Assembly: GCA_029448655.1 (NCBI GenBank)
Contig: JACCLO010000011.1
Coordinates: forward strand, 3,162,001-3,226,000
Direction: 5' to 3'
DNA length: 64,000 nt
Origin: Wolfiporia cocos
Taxonomy: Eukaryota; Basidiomycota; Agaricomycetes; Polyporales; Phaeolaceae
How positions within the stretch are numbered: position 1 is the first letter of the stretch; every line of letters begins with the position of its first letter. Of this stretch, positions 17,949 through 28,598 are shown piece by piece. Under the pieces are notes generated by a model. It was not told the DNA's origin, did not search any database, and saw nothing but the letters and a program-made list of their open reading frames with translations. The translations under genes were made by a program, and so were the position numbers.

Positions 17949-20900
17949 AGATCTCTGATCAACTTCACGTTCTTTCTCTAAATGTTGCAGGTTCTAACAT
18001 ACTCACTCACCTCATCCTCAATACAGCCGCCGAATACGACATCATTCTTTTGCAGGAAATTTGGTATGACCACTCTTGGATGTCAAAAGCTACACTTGGC
18101 ATAGCACCACTCCCTCATTCACACACTAACACTAATGTAGCATGGACTCTTTTCCTCCCCACCCTACCCACTCACATCCAACCCTACATCGCCATATACG
18201 TTCGACCTAGACTCACACAATACTTCCACATTACTTACCACCCTTTCATCCCACCCCACCCGCATATTCTTCCATTATCATTCACATCTCCCTCTCATAC
18301 GTTCACCATTTGTAACTTTTACAACCAACCTTTCCTTCTCCATCAACCTTTGCTCGACCTTCTCAACACCACCCCTCCACAAGACGATTTCCTCCTTCTT
18401 TCCGGTGACTTCAACCTCCACCACCTGTCATGGGCACTCACTAATATGCTCCCTCACTTTCACTTCACCCATGGTGACTCTTTACTAGCCTGGACACAAC
18501 ACGCCAACCTTGTCCTTGTAAATGACAACACTACACCGACCTACCAAGGTCACGCTAATCAACAACCTTCCATCATCAACCTCACCTTTATACGCTCCAT
18601 TCCCTCCATGATTTTACATCATTTCAGAATCTCCAACAACCCTATTTGGTGTTCTGATCATCTTGCATCCATCTGTCACCTCACTCTTTTTGACTACACC
18701 CCACCACCTAATCCTACTAAGTCTTATTGCATTGACCCAGCCCACTTCCACGACTGGAAAGACACTTTCAACCATGCCATCTCTTTCCACTCCTTTCCCA
18801 CCACCTACACCTGTACACACCAACTAGATGATGCAGCCCAACATTTCCTCCTTGCATGTCGTACTGCTACTATCGACACCATGTGCCCACAACGAGTCAC
18901 AACCCGCACTAGAGCATATTGGTGGAATCACGAATGTGATCAACTCGCCAATGAAATCGCCCACACTACCAGCCGCCAAGACCAACATCAACTACATCAG
19001 CAACTACGGTACATTGCCAGCCGAGCAAAACGAAACTGGACACACGACATCATCGACCACCAGCAACACTCTGATCTATGGTCCGTCGCAAAATGGCCAT
19101 ATCAACGACACAAAACACACTTTCCTCCTCTTCTTTTTAATGATACTCTCACTCACACAGTAGACAACAAAGCTACCACACTGGCACACACCTTCTTTCC
19201 ACCACAAGGCCCACCAGTCTCCATTCAACTCCCTCACGACCCACCTCCACTGCCCACACGTGACTTCCTGCCCATAACTCTCTTTGAAATCCTCCAAACC
19301 ATCTGAGACTGCTCTAATTCCACAGCCCCCAGACTGTCAGGCACCAATTGGTGTGCCCTCAAATGGGCTCTCTCTACATCGAACTCACCTCTCCTTGTTA
19401 ATTTTATTAATGCATCTCTCCAGTTAGGCTATCTCCCCACATGTCTCCCACAAGGTTATGTTGCTCCCATCCCTAAACCCAACAAAAATGATTATACTAA
19501 CCCTAAAGCGTAACAACCCATCACACTCATTGAGAACCTGTCTTAACTCATCGAAAAAATACTCCTTTATGACATCGGTCACTACGAACTCATCCCAGCA
19601 TACCAATTTGGCGGACACAATAACTCATCCATGATTGATGCAGGTATCACATTTGTTACTGACGTCAGGAATATCTGGAAACAAGGCCATGTCGCCACCT
19701 TCGTCACTCTTGACATTTCTGGTTTCTTCAACAATATCAACCACGATCAACTCTTGTATCAACTACACCTCCTTGGATTTCCCCCTAACATCATCCATTG
19801 GATCCAATTGCTTATCAGTAATCGTACAGTAGCTTTCCACATCGACTCCTCCACCAGTTGTACATTCCCTGTCGGCAATGTCGGCATCCCCTAAGGATCT
19901 CCATTATCCCCAGTCCTTTCTACCATCTACACATCACCACTCCTTCGTGTGTTCCCACATCCTCTTGACTCCTCCAATGTCACTGACTGCACTCTTTACT
20001 CATACGTTGACGACTTCGCCCTACTTTGCACAGGACCCAAACTCAAAATGACGACAACCAGCATCACCACAAACATCCACAAGGCATGTGCTATTCTCCG
20101 TGAAATTGGCCTTACCATCGGCGATGGCCAAATCGATCTGTGTCATCTTCTCCCTACATGTTGACACCAACACACTCCTTTTCAACCTTCCCTCCACCTA
20201 TCCCTTCCTGACCATGGCAACCTTACCATCACTCCTTCACCTTCCATTCACTGGTTAGGCTTCTGGATTGACTCCCACCTTACCTTCCACAACCATGTCA
20301 ACACCCGAGCACGCTTCACACTCACGACCTCATATGCACTCCGACAACTTGTCAACTCCACACGTGGACTTCATGTCAAAGCCATCCGACACCTATACCT
20401 TATGATGATCCTTCCTATCATGACATACGGTGCACCACTCTACTACAATGGCCACCGACAACTTAAACTCATCCAACCATTCATTCGCATACAGAATCAA
20501 TGTCTCACCATGATCCTCGGCACTTTTCGCACTACCCCTATCGATTCTCAAGAACATCTAGCATCCATTCTCCCCATTCCTCTTACCCTACATCACATCA
20601 TTACTCAGAATGCCATACGCACACGTACCCTACCTAGCAACTCCCCTATACATAACCGTCCTTACTCCAACGTTCGACAACCATACCCCCTTACGATACA
20701 CACAATCAACAAAACCTACCCATTTACAAATCCAATTACCTACATACACCACCTACTCCCTACGGATACTGAACACACTGACCCTTTCATACAGGCACCC
20801 TGGGATCGTCAACTGAAATGGGGCACCCATCTTCAATTTGATACCATTGCGCAGAAATCAACGAAACAAGAACACACCACACATCGTCACCGTATCCAAC

Positions 20901-21862
20901 ACCTACTCGACGTCATCACCACCAATCCTGACCACTTGGCCATCTATACTGACGGATCCTCTCACACACCATGCTACCACCATAAACCACATACCGGTGC
21001 GGCATTCCTGGTCACCCATCTCGGCAAACACATTCACAATGAGGCGAGAGGCCTCGGCCCACAAGCCACTTCATTCGATGCCAAACTTTGTGCAGCTGCC
21101 CTGGCCGCTAATCGCATCCTTGATGTTCTACCCACACACTTTCACTGTACCACCCATATTCATTACTTCATCGATAACACTGCAGTCATCGACAAAGTCT
21201 ACGACACGTCGAAACACCCCAGCCAACTCGACAGCATCCTCTTCCATGACGCTACCGATGAACTCCTTAGCACGTACCCTAATATTTCCATCACCATTCA
21301 TTGGTGCCTCAGTCACAAGGGCATTCCGGGAAATGAACACGTCAACCAGCTCACACGCACGGCCGTTCTACTACCCCATTCCATACCACCCACAATTACA
21401 TGGTTATGGTCCAATGCACGCCAACACACTTTACGATGCTGGCAAAAGGAGTGGGTTTCTAAAAACCACATAAACTCTTCGAGATATGCGTTAACCTCAC
21501 TACCTACATACGCACTTCACCCGGTCTTACGGAAATTTACAGAGACACGACACATCCAATCTCGCATCTTGCAATGCATCACAGGCCACACCTTTATCGG
21601 TGAATACTATCAACGCTTCGTACCCAACGAATCACCACTATGTCCAAACAGTAACACCACTATCCAAACAAGACGTCACATCCTACTGCACTGTCCTATA
21701 CACAACCACGCTCGCTCCTTCCTTCACGAAGCCTCTCCTTCATTACAACTCTCCTTCATCCTCGGTACCGTCAAGGGTTGGCGGGCACTCATATCTTTCC
21801 TCAAACACTCCTGCGCTTTTATCAAACAAGATGGCCCCCAGATGGTTTTCGACCCAGGGTAA
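17945..21862 (+). pseudogene. LINE ORF2 endonuclease-RT-RNaseH, five in-frame stops, no frameshift
   Basis: A single frame of 1,306 codons. APE endonuclease at the start: LSLNVAG, LLQEIWYD, SGDFNLHH, SDHLAS. RT in the middle: GIP-stop-GSPLSP and YVDDFALL near 20000. RNase H follows: AIYTDGSS near 20945, SFDAKLCAAALAAN, FIDNTAVI, GIPGNEHVN (the usual final Asp is Asn). The C-terminus has EYYQRFVPNESPLCP and a Cys/His-type tail. Stops: TGA 19304, TAA 19511, TAA 19544, TAA 19892, TGA 20162. The one at 19892 replaces the near-invariant Gln of the GIPQG motif (CAA to TAA). The catalytic endonuclease and RT residues are otherwise kept. Confidence 0.88.
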
Positions 21863-22053
21863 GCCAACCTCACCACCATTACCGGCAAAGACCATGACCA
21901 TGATTTATGATACATAACATAAGTACGATCGCTCACACCACCCTACTCCATCTTACGATACTCTTCACTTCCACTGTGGCTCTAGTTAGCTGCCGCACAT
22001 GTACTTAGGATACTGACTGTGGGGTATAAATGGTTGTCTCTCTCTCTCTCTCT

Positions 22054-22068
22054 ATCCCAGTCATGTGG
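22054..22068. repeat. Right target-site duplication of the LINE (15 bp)
   Basis: Exact copy of 15961-15975, directly after the (TC)n 3' tail. Sequence to its right should be the original upstream region of zinc-finger copy A. Confidence 0.92.
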
Positions 22069-24640
22069 GTGAACAGACTACTCGAAGTGAACTGCAGAAA
22101 GTTGTCCATGTTCCTTGATTGAAGAGATACGAGAGAATGAGAACGAGAAGATGCAGCAACCAAGAATCGTACTTATACGAAGTGTTGCAGTGCATGTGGC
22201 ATTCCTTTCCTATGCATGTGCCATGTTCCCAGTCACATTCCACAGCATTCATCAGGAAAATATCGGTCAGGTATCATACGTTGCTTACCCCCTGATCTGT
22301 AGAGCTCTGTAGCACCACATATCAGGCAGTAGCACGGTAGCAGTGATAGCTTACTCAGGTTTTCCCTGATGTTTTGCCAATCCCACTGCGTGAAGCGCGG
22401 GTATCTGACACAGTCTAGCTGTGGGACTCACCACCTATATCTTGATGTATTAGGTGGCGAGGAAACTAGACCAGCGCAGCAGGATGTGAGAGATTATTCT
22501 ACGGTGCAGGCCGAGAATGCTTGGGAGTCCTAATAGGACTCCACTGGGAGTACCAAAGGTACTCCGCATTGGGCACTCAAGGATTGCCGAGGAGAATAGA
22601 ACTAAAGTAAAGGACATCAAGTCCCTACTTAAATACATGTGTATGCGATGGTCATGTGCTACTGTATAGTTACTGACCATTGCGGTTATGTGGCTTTGCC
22701 AATCGGGTGAAGCTTATCTTATCTGATGTTTAGGACTCTATCTACAATGGCTGTGTGGGCCGGTAATGGCCGCACCAATAGTAGTGGAGGAGTTATGTCT
22801 TTATTGTTAGTAACGCGGGCACAGCCCAGGTATAGGGGAAGGCCAAATGCCAGTACCATGCGGTATAATGGCAATTGGTCGGACCTTGTGTGCTGGCCAA
22901 GGCGAGACGCCGAGGTAGCTATGCCATTGGACGGAAGTACCATGGCATGTGTTAATGTACCGGACCGTATGGTTACCGGGACATGTGTTGGACTAGGCCG
23001 TGAGGCTAGGTCCGGAGGTTGGGCAACGCCGTGATGGCAGAGGCCCGGGGATTGGCAAGTGCCGATCCATGAGGATGGGCCAAGGGGCTGGTCCAATTAG
23101 CGATATTGCCTGGCAGCTAATATTATGCTATGGTGCCATGTTTATGCGAGCATGGCATGTTCGTGATGTCATTGTGGTCTAGGACCTTATGATGTAGGTG
23201 GTCTAGCTCTTACAGGTGAGACCGGTGACGTAGCTATGACGTGGCTAAGTCTAGGCAGTCGTTGCGGATATCAGACCGTGTGGTTACCGATGATGATGCG
23301 ATGACGTGTAGCCATGTGACTAGCGTGTTATGCTAACGTAAGGGATAAGCCCAGTTAAGGACTTGTCATGGTGGCAATGGGAGTTAACCCGTAGATAACT
23401 TGTAGTTAGATGTATAAATCCCGGATAAATTGCTATAATCGTAGGAAAAATGCTGTAAGCCCCAGATAAATCTGTGACAGTATCAGTGATTGATGACTGA
23501 GATGGGGGCGGGGGTCCTCATGGAGATGCAATCGTGCAGGATGTGGATTCAATGCCGTTATGGGGGCAGAAGTGTTGGTAGTATTTGCCCAAGTGTCCGT
23601 GATCCATAAGGAGTTTAGACAAGGTGAGTGTGAACATTGCGGGAGCCGATGGAGCATCAATGCTATGGGTTAGTTTATGAGATGATGGGGCAGCAAGTGC
23701 GGCACTTGCTAGATTGTAAGTATGCCATTCTTTTCACCACTGTTGGAGTGTTGTTGTGTGTCCGTGGATCAGCCACATGAGGGTCGGTGGGATGGATGCA
23801 GGGAGCCGATTGGCCAGAAGGCCCTATAGGATATGGGAGTGTCCGCACGTGTTGCCGTGGTTGTTGGAGTCCCAGGCACCTACTGTTCATTGTTTACTGT
23901 ATACATATCAGCACCAAGAATGAGTAGCAGCACCGAGAATTTCCTTCGACTGAGAAGGTTGATTGTCCGATCATTCCACCGACATCCTTCATTTCCCCTC
24001 ATTGTGTTCCCCCACCTCGATTGGCTGTCACCTCCTCATCGGATGCGCCAGTCAAGCGGCTACACTTCTAGTATATTCAGTGTAGGTACTGCTTGCACGT
24101 TTTGCCGGTTTGGACACTCTGCTTACTCATTCCATAGTATTGGGACTGCTACAATTTGAAAAAACATGGTTGTCCAACTTGACGCTGTTACAGTATATTA
24201 CCATTCCTTTACCCATGACCACTCCTTCACCCACTCGGCTCTAACTCTTCCCCTGCTTTGAGTTATGCTCCCATATTTTGATTTCACCTTTGTATATGCT
24301 ATAGTATTGTGCTCAAATTCTTTCGTCAAGTTCTGACAAACAGTTTGTTGCCAGTGAACACATTTATATCTGTAATTGCCTATTTTAGATGAAATGCACT
24401 ATATTTCGAACAACTGTAGTCTACGGTTGAAATGGAGTGTGAATCTGATAGCTTATAAATTTACTGAGGCCATTTCGTATATTTCCCTTCAAGATATAGA
24501 AGATTGGAGTGAAATTGAGGCCACCAGAAATAGGCGTGACAAATGAGTGACATGTATGGAATGAGAGCTTGCATGACGCGGCGAGGAGTAGCTGTCAAAA
24601 CATTTTTGGTGGCATTATCTTATTTTATAAAGTACGTCTT
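22069..24640. other. Gene-free stretch; displaced promoter of copy A and dyad-rich DNA
   Basis: The first few hundred bases are, by the target-site logic, the former 5' region of the zinc-finger gene. From about 22740 to 23400 the plus strand is unusually G-rich and full of short interrupted dyads (GGCCGGTAATGGCC, GGCCAAATGCC, TACCATGCGGTA). No protein or RNA gene was recognised; short open frames here have no recognisable motif. Confidence 0.5.
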
Positions 24641-24647
24641 TCACTGG

Positions 24648-24712
24648 GGTCGAACTCATGACTTCAGACGACAAAGGCACGTGACCGTCCTACAGCGGCA
24701 TGTTACTTACAG
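24648..24712 (-). repeat. Degenerate tRNA-related segment (possible SINE head)
   Basis: Read on the minus strand, it has a TAGGACGG D-arm-like stretch, then TTGTCGTCTGAAG, then GAGTTCGACCCC, which resembles the RNA polymerase III B box (GGTTCGANTCC). The T-stem does not pair and no matching acceptor stem is present. It is not a working tRNA gene; it may be a SINE head or pseudo-tRNA. Confidence 0.3.
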
Positions 24713-25050
24713 TAGATAATGTGTGTCTCTGTAGAGTAGATAAGATAGTATATCACAGTGTTACATAAGCGTTCCAGGCTCTGACTGTTAGGCGCGTGCG
24801 CACAGGCCACGTCGCTTTAGGGCAAGGGCTATTACTTAGGACTACAGCGCTACTGTGATGTATATAAGCCTTAGAGTCTGAGGCGATACCTCAGACTCAT
24901 CAATTTGTACCATGCCTTAGGGCACATACCATCCATCCTGCGCGCACTCCTTTTAAGACGCTTGCTAGTCTGTTGAAGTACCTCGACCTCGTCTTAGGGC
25001 TTTGGCAACCCTTCGTCGACCTAGTCTAGGGATAGAGGCTTGTGAGCAGG
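24700..25050 (+). repeat. LTR-promoter-like segment, ends not found
   Basis: TATATAA at about 24861 is followed by a perfect 10-bp hairpin (GAGTCTGAGG / CCTCAGACTC, 24874-24898). The two solo LTRs with defined ends show the same arrangement: TATA box, then CTNAGG/CCTNAG hairpin 10-20 nt downstream. By analogy this is a third LTR, but no flanking target duplication was found. Confidence 0.4.
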
Positions 25051-25399
25051 GACTTAGGCGTTGAGGGATGACCCAGAAGATGTTATGGGTCAGTAGTGCA
25101 CGCGGCTGAGACTCGGAGTTTCCAAATTGAGGTGTAGTCACGCTGGGGTTTTCGTGACATTCTGTTACTTTGGTATGTTTTGCTCGATACTCCACATGTT
25201 CACCAGCAATGCCTCTGGTATTCTTAATATATATATACTTCATACGTTGGTTGATATATTCCACTCATTATTTTGGAGGAAGGTGTGTTGGACAAATGAC
25301 GAAAAACGGAGTTCGAAGTAGTGGGTAAAGGAGTGGTAGTACACTGTATGTCTTGTAGATACAGCACTGTATGATTTAAGAAAGTCACTCCCCCTCTTG

Positions 25400-25620
25400 C
25401 CGTGGTCATTGCATGAACGCATTCAGGCGGAGGTCAAGCACCGACACCAGTCGTCACTTCCTCGTGGGAGACTTGAGGTTAATGTCCCACACGGTTTGCA
25501 TGGCCTTTGAAATTCCGTGGTGGCTGAAGCGCAGGAGGGTGGCTGGGCTTGGTGGGTCGTTCGAAGCTTATAGATAAGTTATGCAATGGTTTGTCTCTCA
25601 CGTTTAAAATCTATTCTCAT
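25400..25620 (-). pseudogene. LINE fragment, uninterrupted copy of the 26.2-kb site
   Basis: The reverse complement of about 25470-25545 matches the two flanks of the foldback transposon: GCGCTTCAGCCACC on the left, GTGTGGGACATTAACC on the right. It reads straight through GCAAACCG, so it is an empty-site paralogue. It derives from the 3' coding end of a LINE. No intact ORF. The stretch 25621-26189 beyond it contains only short open frames and nothing recognisable. Confidence 0.65.
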
Positions 25621-26272
25621 GAAAAGTAGAATATGTCAGCACATATGTTAGGCCACAAGCAAAGATGCTCAGAAACGAGTAACTGTGCATGTCTGCAACA
25701 TTCAGGCACCTGTTTTGAATGTCACGTGAAGAAACCACTTAATATTGATGTCACCATCCGCAAGAAGGATTCCACTTATGGGAGTTTACTACAAAATGTC
25801 GAAATTGCATCGAGGAGAGGGAAAGGAGGCGGAAAAAATGAAAGGCTGATGAAGATGAGGAGGCACTTCAGCTACTGGTGCGACATTAAGTCTTGGGCAC
25901 TTCAGCGACGCACGGCCATGAAGCGACATGATGGGAACCTCGGAATGGTTCTGACCATTCATTATGGGAGCATGCCATGTATAATATCATGGAGATAGTG
26001 CTGAGATGTAACAAATTGGTACTCCTATAGGAAGGTGTACAGTCAATTAATGTATCTGTACCTGATCACATTGATGGACTGATGCTGGCGGCGACGACCG
26101 TGCGTGTTCGTGACTGGCATAGTCCGGCGATCGACGTGGGTGTTGAAACGTTGATGTCCCACTGGACCGTGGCGGCTATCACTTGAAGTGCACGCTCAAG
26201 CTCAGCTTCATTGTCCGAAGAAGTGGCGCGGCGCTTCAGCCACCGCGGAGTTTCAAAAGGCCATGCAAACCG

Positions 26273-27932
26273 ATGAACACCGGAATTCCCTGGTCCGGCG
26301 GATTCCGGCGGATTCCGCCGGACATGAAGATATATGTCTTAAGTGTAGTGCTGGATGCTACTTAAGATGTATAATGTATATGCCTTTAGTAAGTACAGCA
26401 ATGGATGCTACTTAAGATGCACATATATATGCCTTAAGCATAGCGCCGGACGCCACTTAAGATATAACAATGAAGCTCCAGCACTGAAGAACTGAAGTAG
26501 ATGCCACTTGCCGCACTGCTCACATTTGCATTTGCATTATCCAAACTATATGCCCCATAGCTAGTATTTCTTTGTGAGTAGATTTGTACACCACTGCAGT
26601 AGGCAAAGTACAATGGTAGTCATACAATATAAATCTATATACCGACAACATAATGTTTGTAATGACAGGGACTTAGAAATGATTTTATCATTGCAAAGGT
26701 GCAGCTTTACTTGGAGTGCCAACTAAGAAACTGAAGATAAATCAGTGAAGGCTACAGTTATACCACTTCAGCACTTCAGCACTTGCACTGTGACACTTAA
26801 GTGTCACAAGAATTCTCCTAGTTTCCCTATATTTCTTACTATTTTTCCGGCAATTCTACGAATTATCTACGACTTTCTAGACCAATAACTAGCTTATCGG
26901 GTTCATAAGTTAACGGTTACATACGTGCCGAATGATGGCCGCGTTATCTCCCGTAACGACGGTCTTATCTTATCACTAGTAGTTACCATCAGTCACATGT
27001 CTAGTTCTAGCCAATCGGACATTCCGTCCGGAAGCAGTCAGCGTATAAACGTCAGCGGACCGGGCTTTGGTCACGCCCCGTCTTTGTAATGACAAGAGCG
27101 CAAAACGCCATTCGTGCGGCCTACGCCGCCTTTCTATATCCCGGTCTTGATCGGCATATGTATTTATCGTGTATTACTAAGTACTTAGGTATCTGGGGAC
27201 TTGTACATACGAATATGGACACTAGTACTATCTAATAAGACTGTTAGGGGTCTTATTTATCATGTATATATACTGGACTTGCTGAGCGCTATTGCCTCAG
27301 TTCTATTCATTGCATTCATACTACGAGTTAACCACTCAACGTATCCTGCTTAACATCTGCTTATCCCTTGCCTAACCAGCAAATACCAAGATCATATCAA
27401 GTAAGTGTTATCTTGTGTTATTAAGATGTGTGATGTTGGCTGCTTAAGTGGTATAACTGTAGCCTTCACTGATTAATCTTAAGTTTCTCAGTTTCTCAGT
27501 TTGTCACTCCAAGCAAAGCTGGACCCTCACAATGACATAATCATTTCTAAATTGTTGTGGGCCATCACAAACATTGTATTGTCCAGTATGAAGGATCACA
27601 TGGCTTATATGATAGCCATTGTACTTTGCCTATTGTGTCAGCATATAGATTCATTTTAAAGAAATATCAGTCATGGGCATCTACTTCAGTACTTCAGTGC
27701 CGAAGCTTCATTATTATATCTTAAGTTTCATCTGGTGCTGTGCTAAGGCATATACACTTAAGTGGTGTCAAGCCTACACTTAAGTCATATATCGTGTACA
27801 CCTTAAGTAGCATCCGTTGCTGTACTTAAGCTATACATCTTAAGTAGCATCCAGCGCTACACTTAAGACATATATCTTCATGTCCGGCGGAATCCGCCGG
27901 AATCCGCCGGACCAGGGAATTCCGACGGTCTC
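26273..27932. mobile_element. Foldback/MITE-like DNA transposon with 8-bp TSD (hAT-like)
   Basis: Flanked by GCAAACCG at 26265-26272 and 27933-27940. It consists of two long inverted arms (about 26281-26780 and 27445-27924) that begin CGGAATTCCCTGGTCCGGCG. The arms include a GGATTCCG repeat block and many CTTAAG motifs. Without the inserted solo LTR it is about 1.04 kb and almost entirely palindromic. It has no transposase. The 8-bp duplication suggests mobilisation by a hAT-family transposase (inference). Confidence 0.85.
26802..27420 (+). mobile_element. Solo LTR inside the foldback element
   Basis: 619 bp starting TGTCACAAG and ending CTTGTGTTA (a decayed TGTCA end), flanked by TTAAG at 26797-26801 and 27421-27425. 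TATATATA at about 27265 is followed by a CTGAG/CTCAG hairpin (27282-27300). It sits at the centre of the palindrome. Confidence 0.8.
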
Positions 27933-28598
27933 GCAAACCGTGTGGGACATTAACCTCAAGTCGTGGGTAGCAGCGCCAGAATGGGTCACAGCAGGAGCGC
28001 CTTCACCATTCCACCGCTGTCTCCCGGGAACCCGCGACGTACATCACGCCCCCCTCATCCAGGTTTCACTCGGCCACGGCCACGTTTGGGAATATTATCA
28101 ACGATTCATCGAGAACCCCTGCAGCTAGCTCTGCCCGTGCAACAGCTCTACGTCCATCCACGTCCTACGCGAAAGCCCCCTTCACGAGTCGCGCGTCTAC
28201 CTCACGAGGACTTCTCCAAGCCTCAATACCCAAACCCTTACCGCCAAAAGGGACCTCTCCGCGCTCACCCGTTTCCTGGCTAGCTCCTCCGCGTTCACGA
28301 AGTCCGTTGCTGTAGACCCAGGGTAAGTCACACGGCCTCCCCCGTACATTCCCTCTCGCTTCTAGACTGCATATATAGCTTCTGACGCGCCCTATATTGG
28401 TCCCGACTCACCTCTGTACTTCCTACTGACTTTCCGCTATGTATGAAAGCCGATGGAGCTCCCTGCCCTGAATTTCTTAGGTTACGGTCTCGATTTGTGC
28501 ACAGCGATTCCATGGGATATAGGTACTGTGAGTACATCATTCGTTGACGAAGTTGGAATCCCTTGCAGAGACGTAGTGGTTGACTTCACGACATAGGC

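Larger units (their letters stand above)
15976..22053 (+). mobile_element. Full-length non-LTR retrotransposon (LINE, Tad1-like)
   Basis: A 6.08-kb element between exact 15-bp target duplications. It has a short 5' UTR, ORF1 from ATG 16005, ORF2 (endonuclease, RT, RNase H) from 17945 and a 3' UTR. It ends in a (TC)n tract with no poly(A). Two-ORF structure with APE endonuclease and RNase H fits the Tad1/I group; the clade is inferred. The coding strand is markedly poor in G and rich in C and A compared with the flanks. Both ORFs contain in-frame stops, so this copy is probably not autonomous. Confidence 0.92.
26190..28327 (+). pseudogene. 3' coding end of a second LINE, split by a DNA transposon
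   Basis: Left piece 26190-26272, right piece 27933-28327. The right piece encodes, across shifted frames, EYYQRFIEN..., CPCNSS..., SPLHE..., TSPSLN... and a final FLASSSAFTKS-VAVDPG. These align by eye with the end of ORF2 of the LINE at 15976-22053 (EYYQRFVPN, SPSLQ, FLKHSCAFIKQ, FDPG). Frames shift, so it is decayed. It is related to, but clearly diverged from, the 16-22 kb copy. Confidence 0.65.

Noticed and set aside
24648..24712. Functional tRNA gene
   Set aside because: The T-stem does not pair and no acceptor stem is present; only a B-box-like remnant remains.
26283..26290. GGAATTCC on both sides of the foldback element as its target duplication
   Set aside because: GGAATTCC is itself palindromic and part of the inverted arms. 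The empty-site paralogue shows the duplicated bases are GCAAACCG further out.
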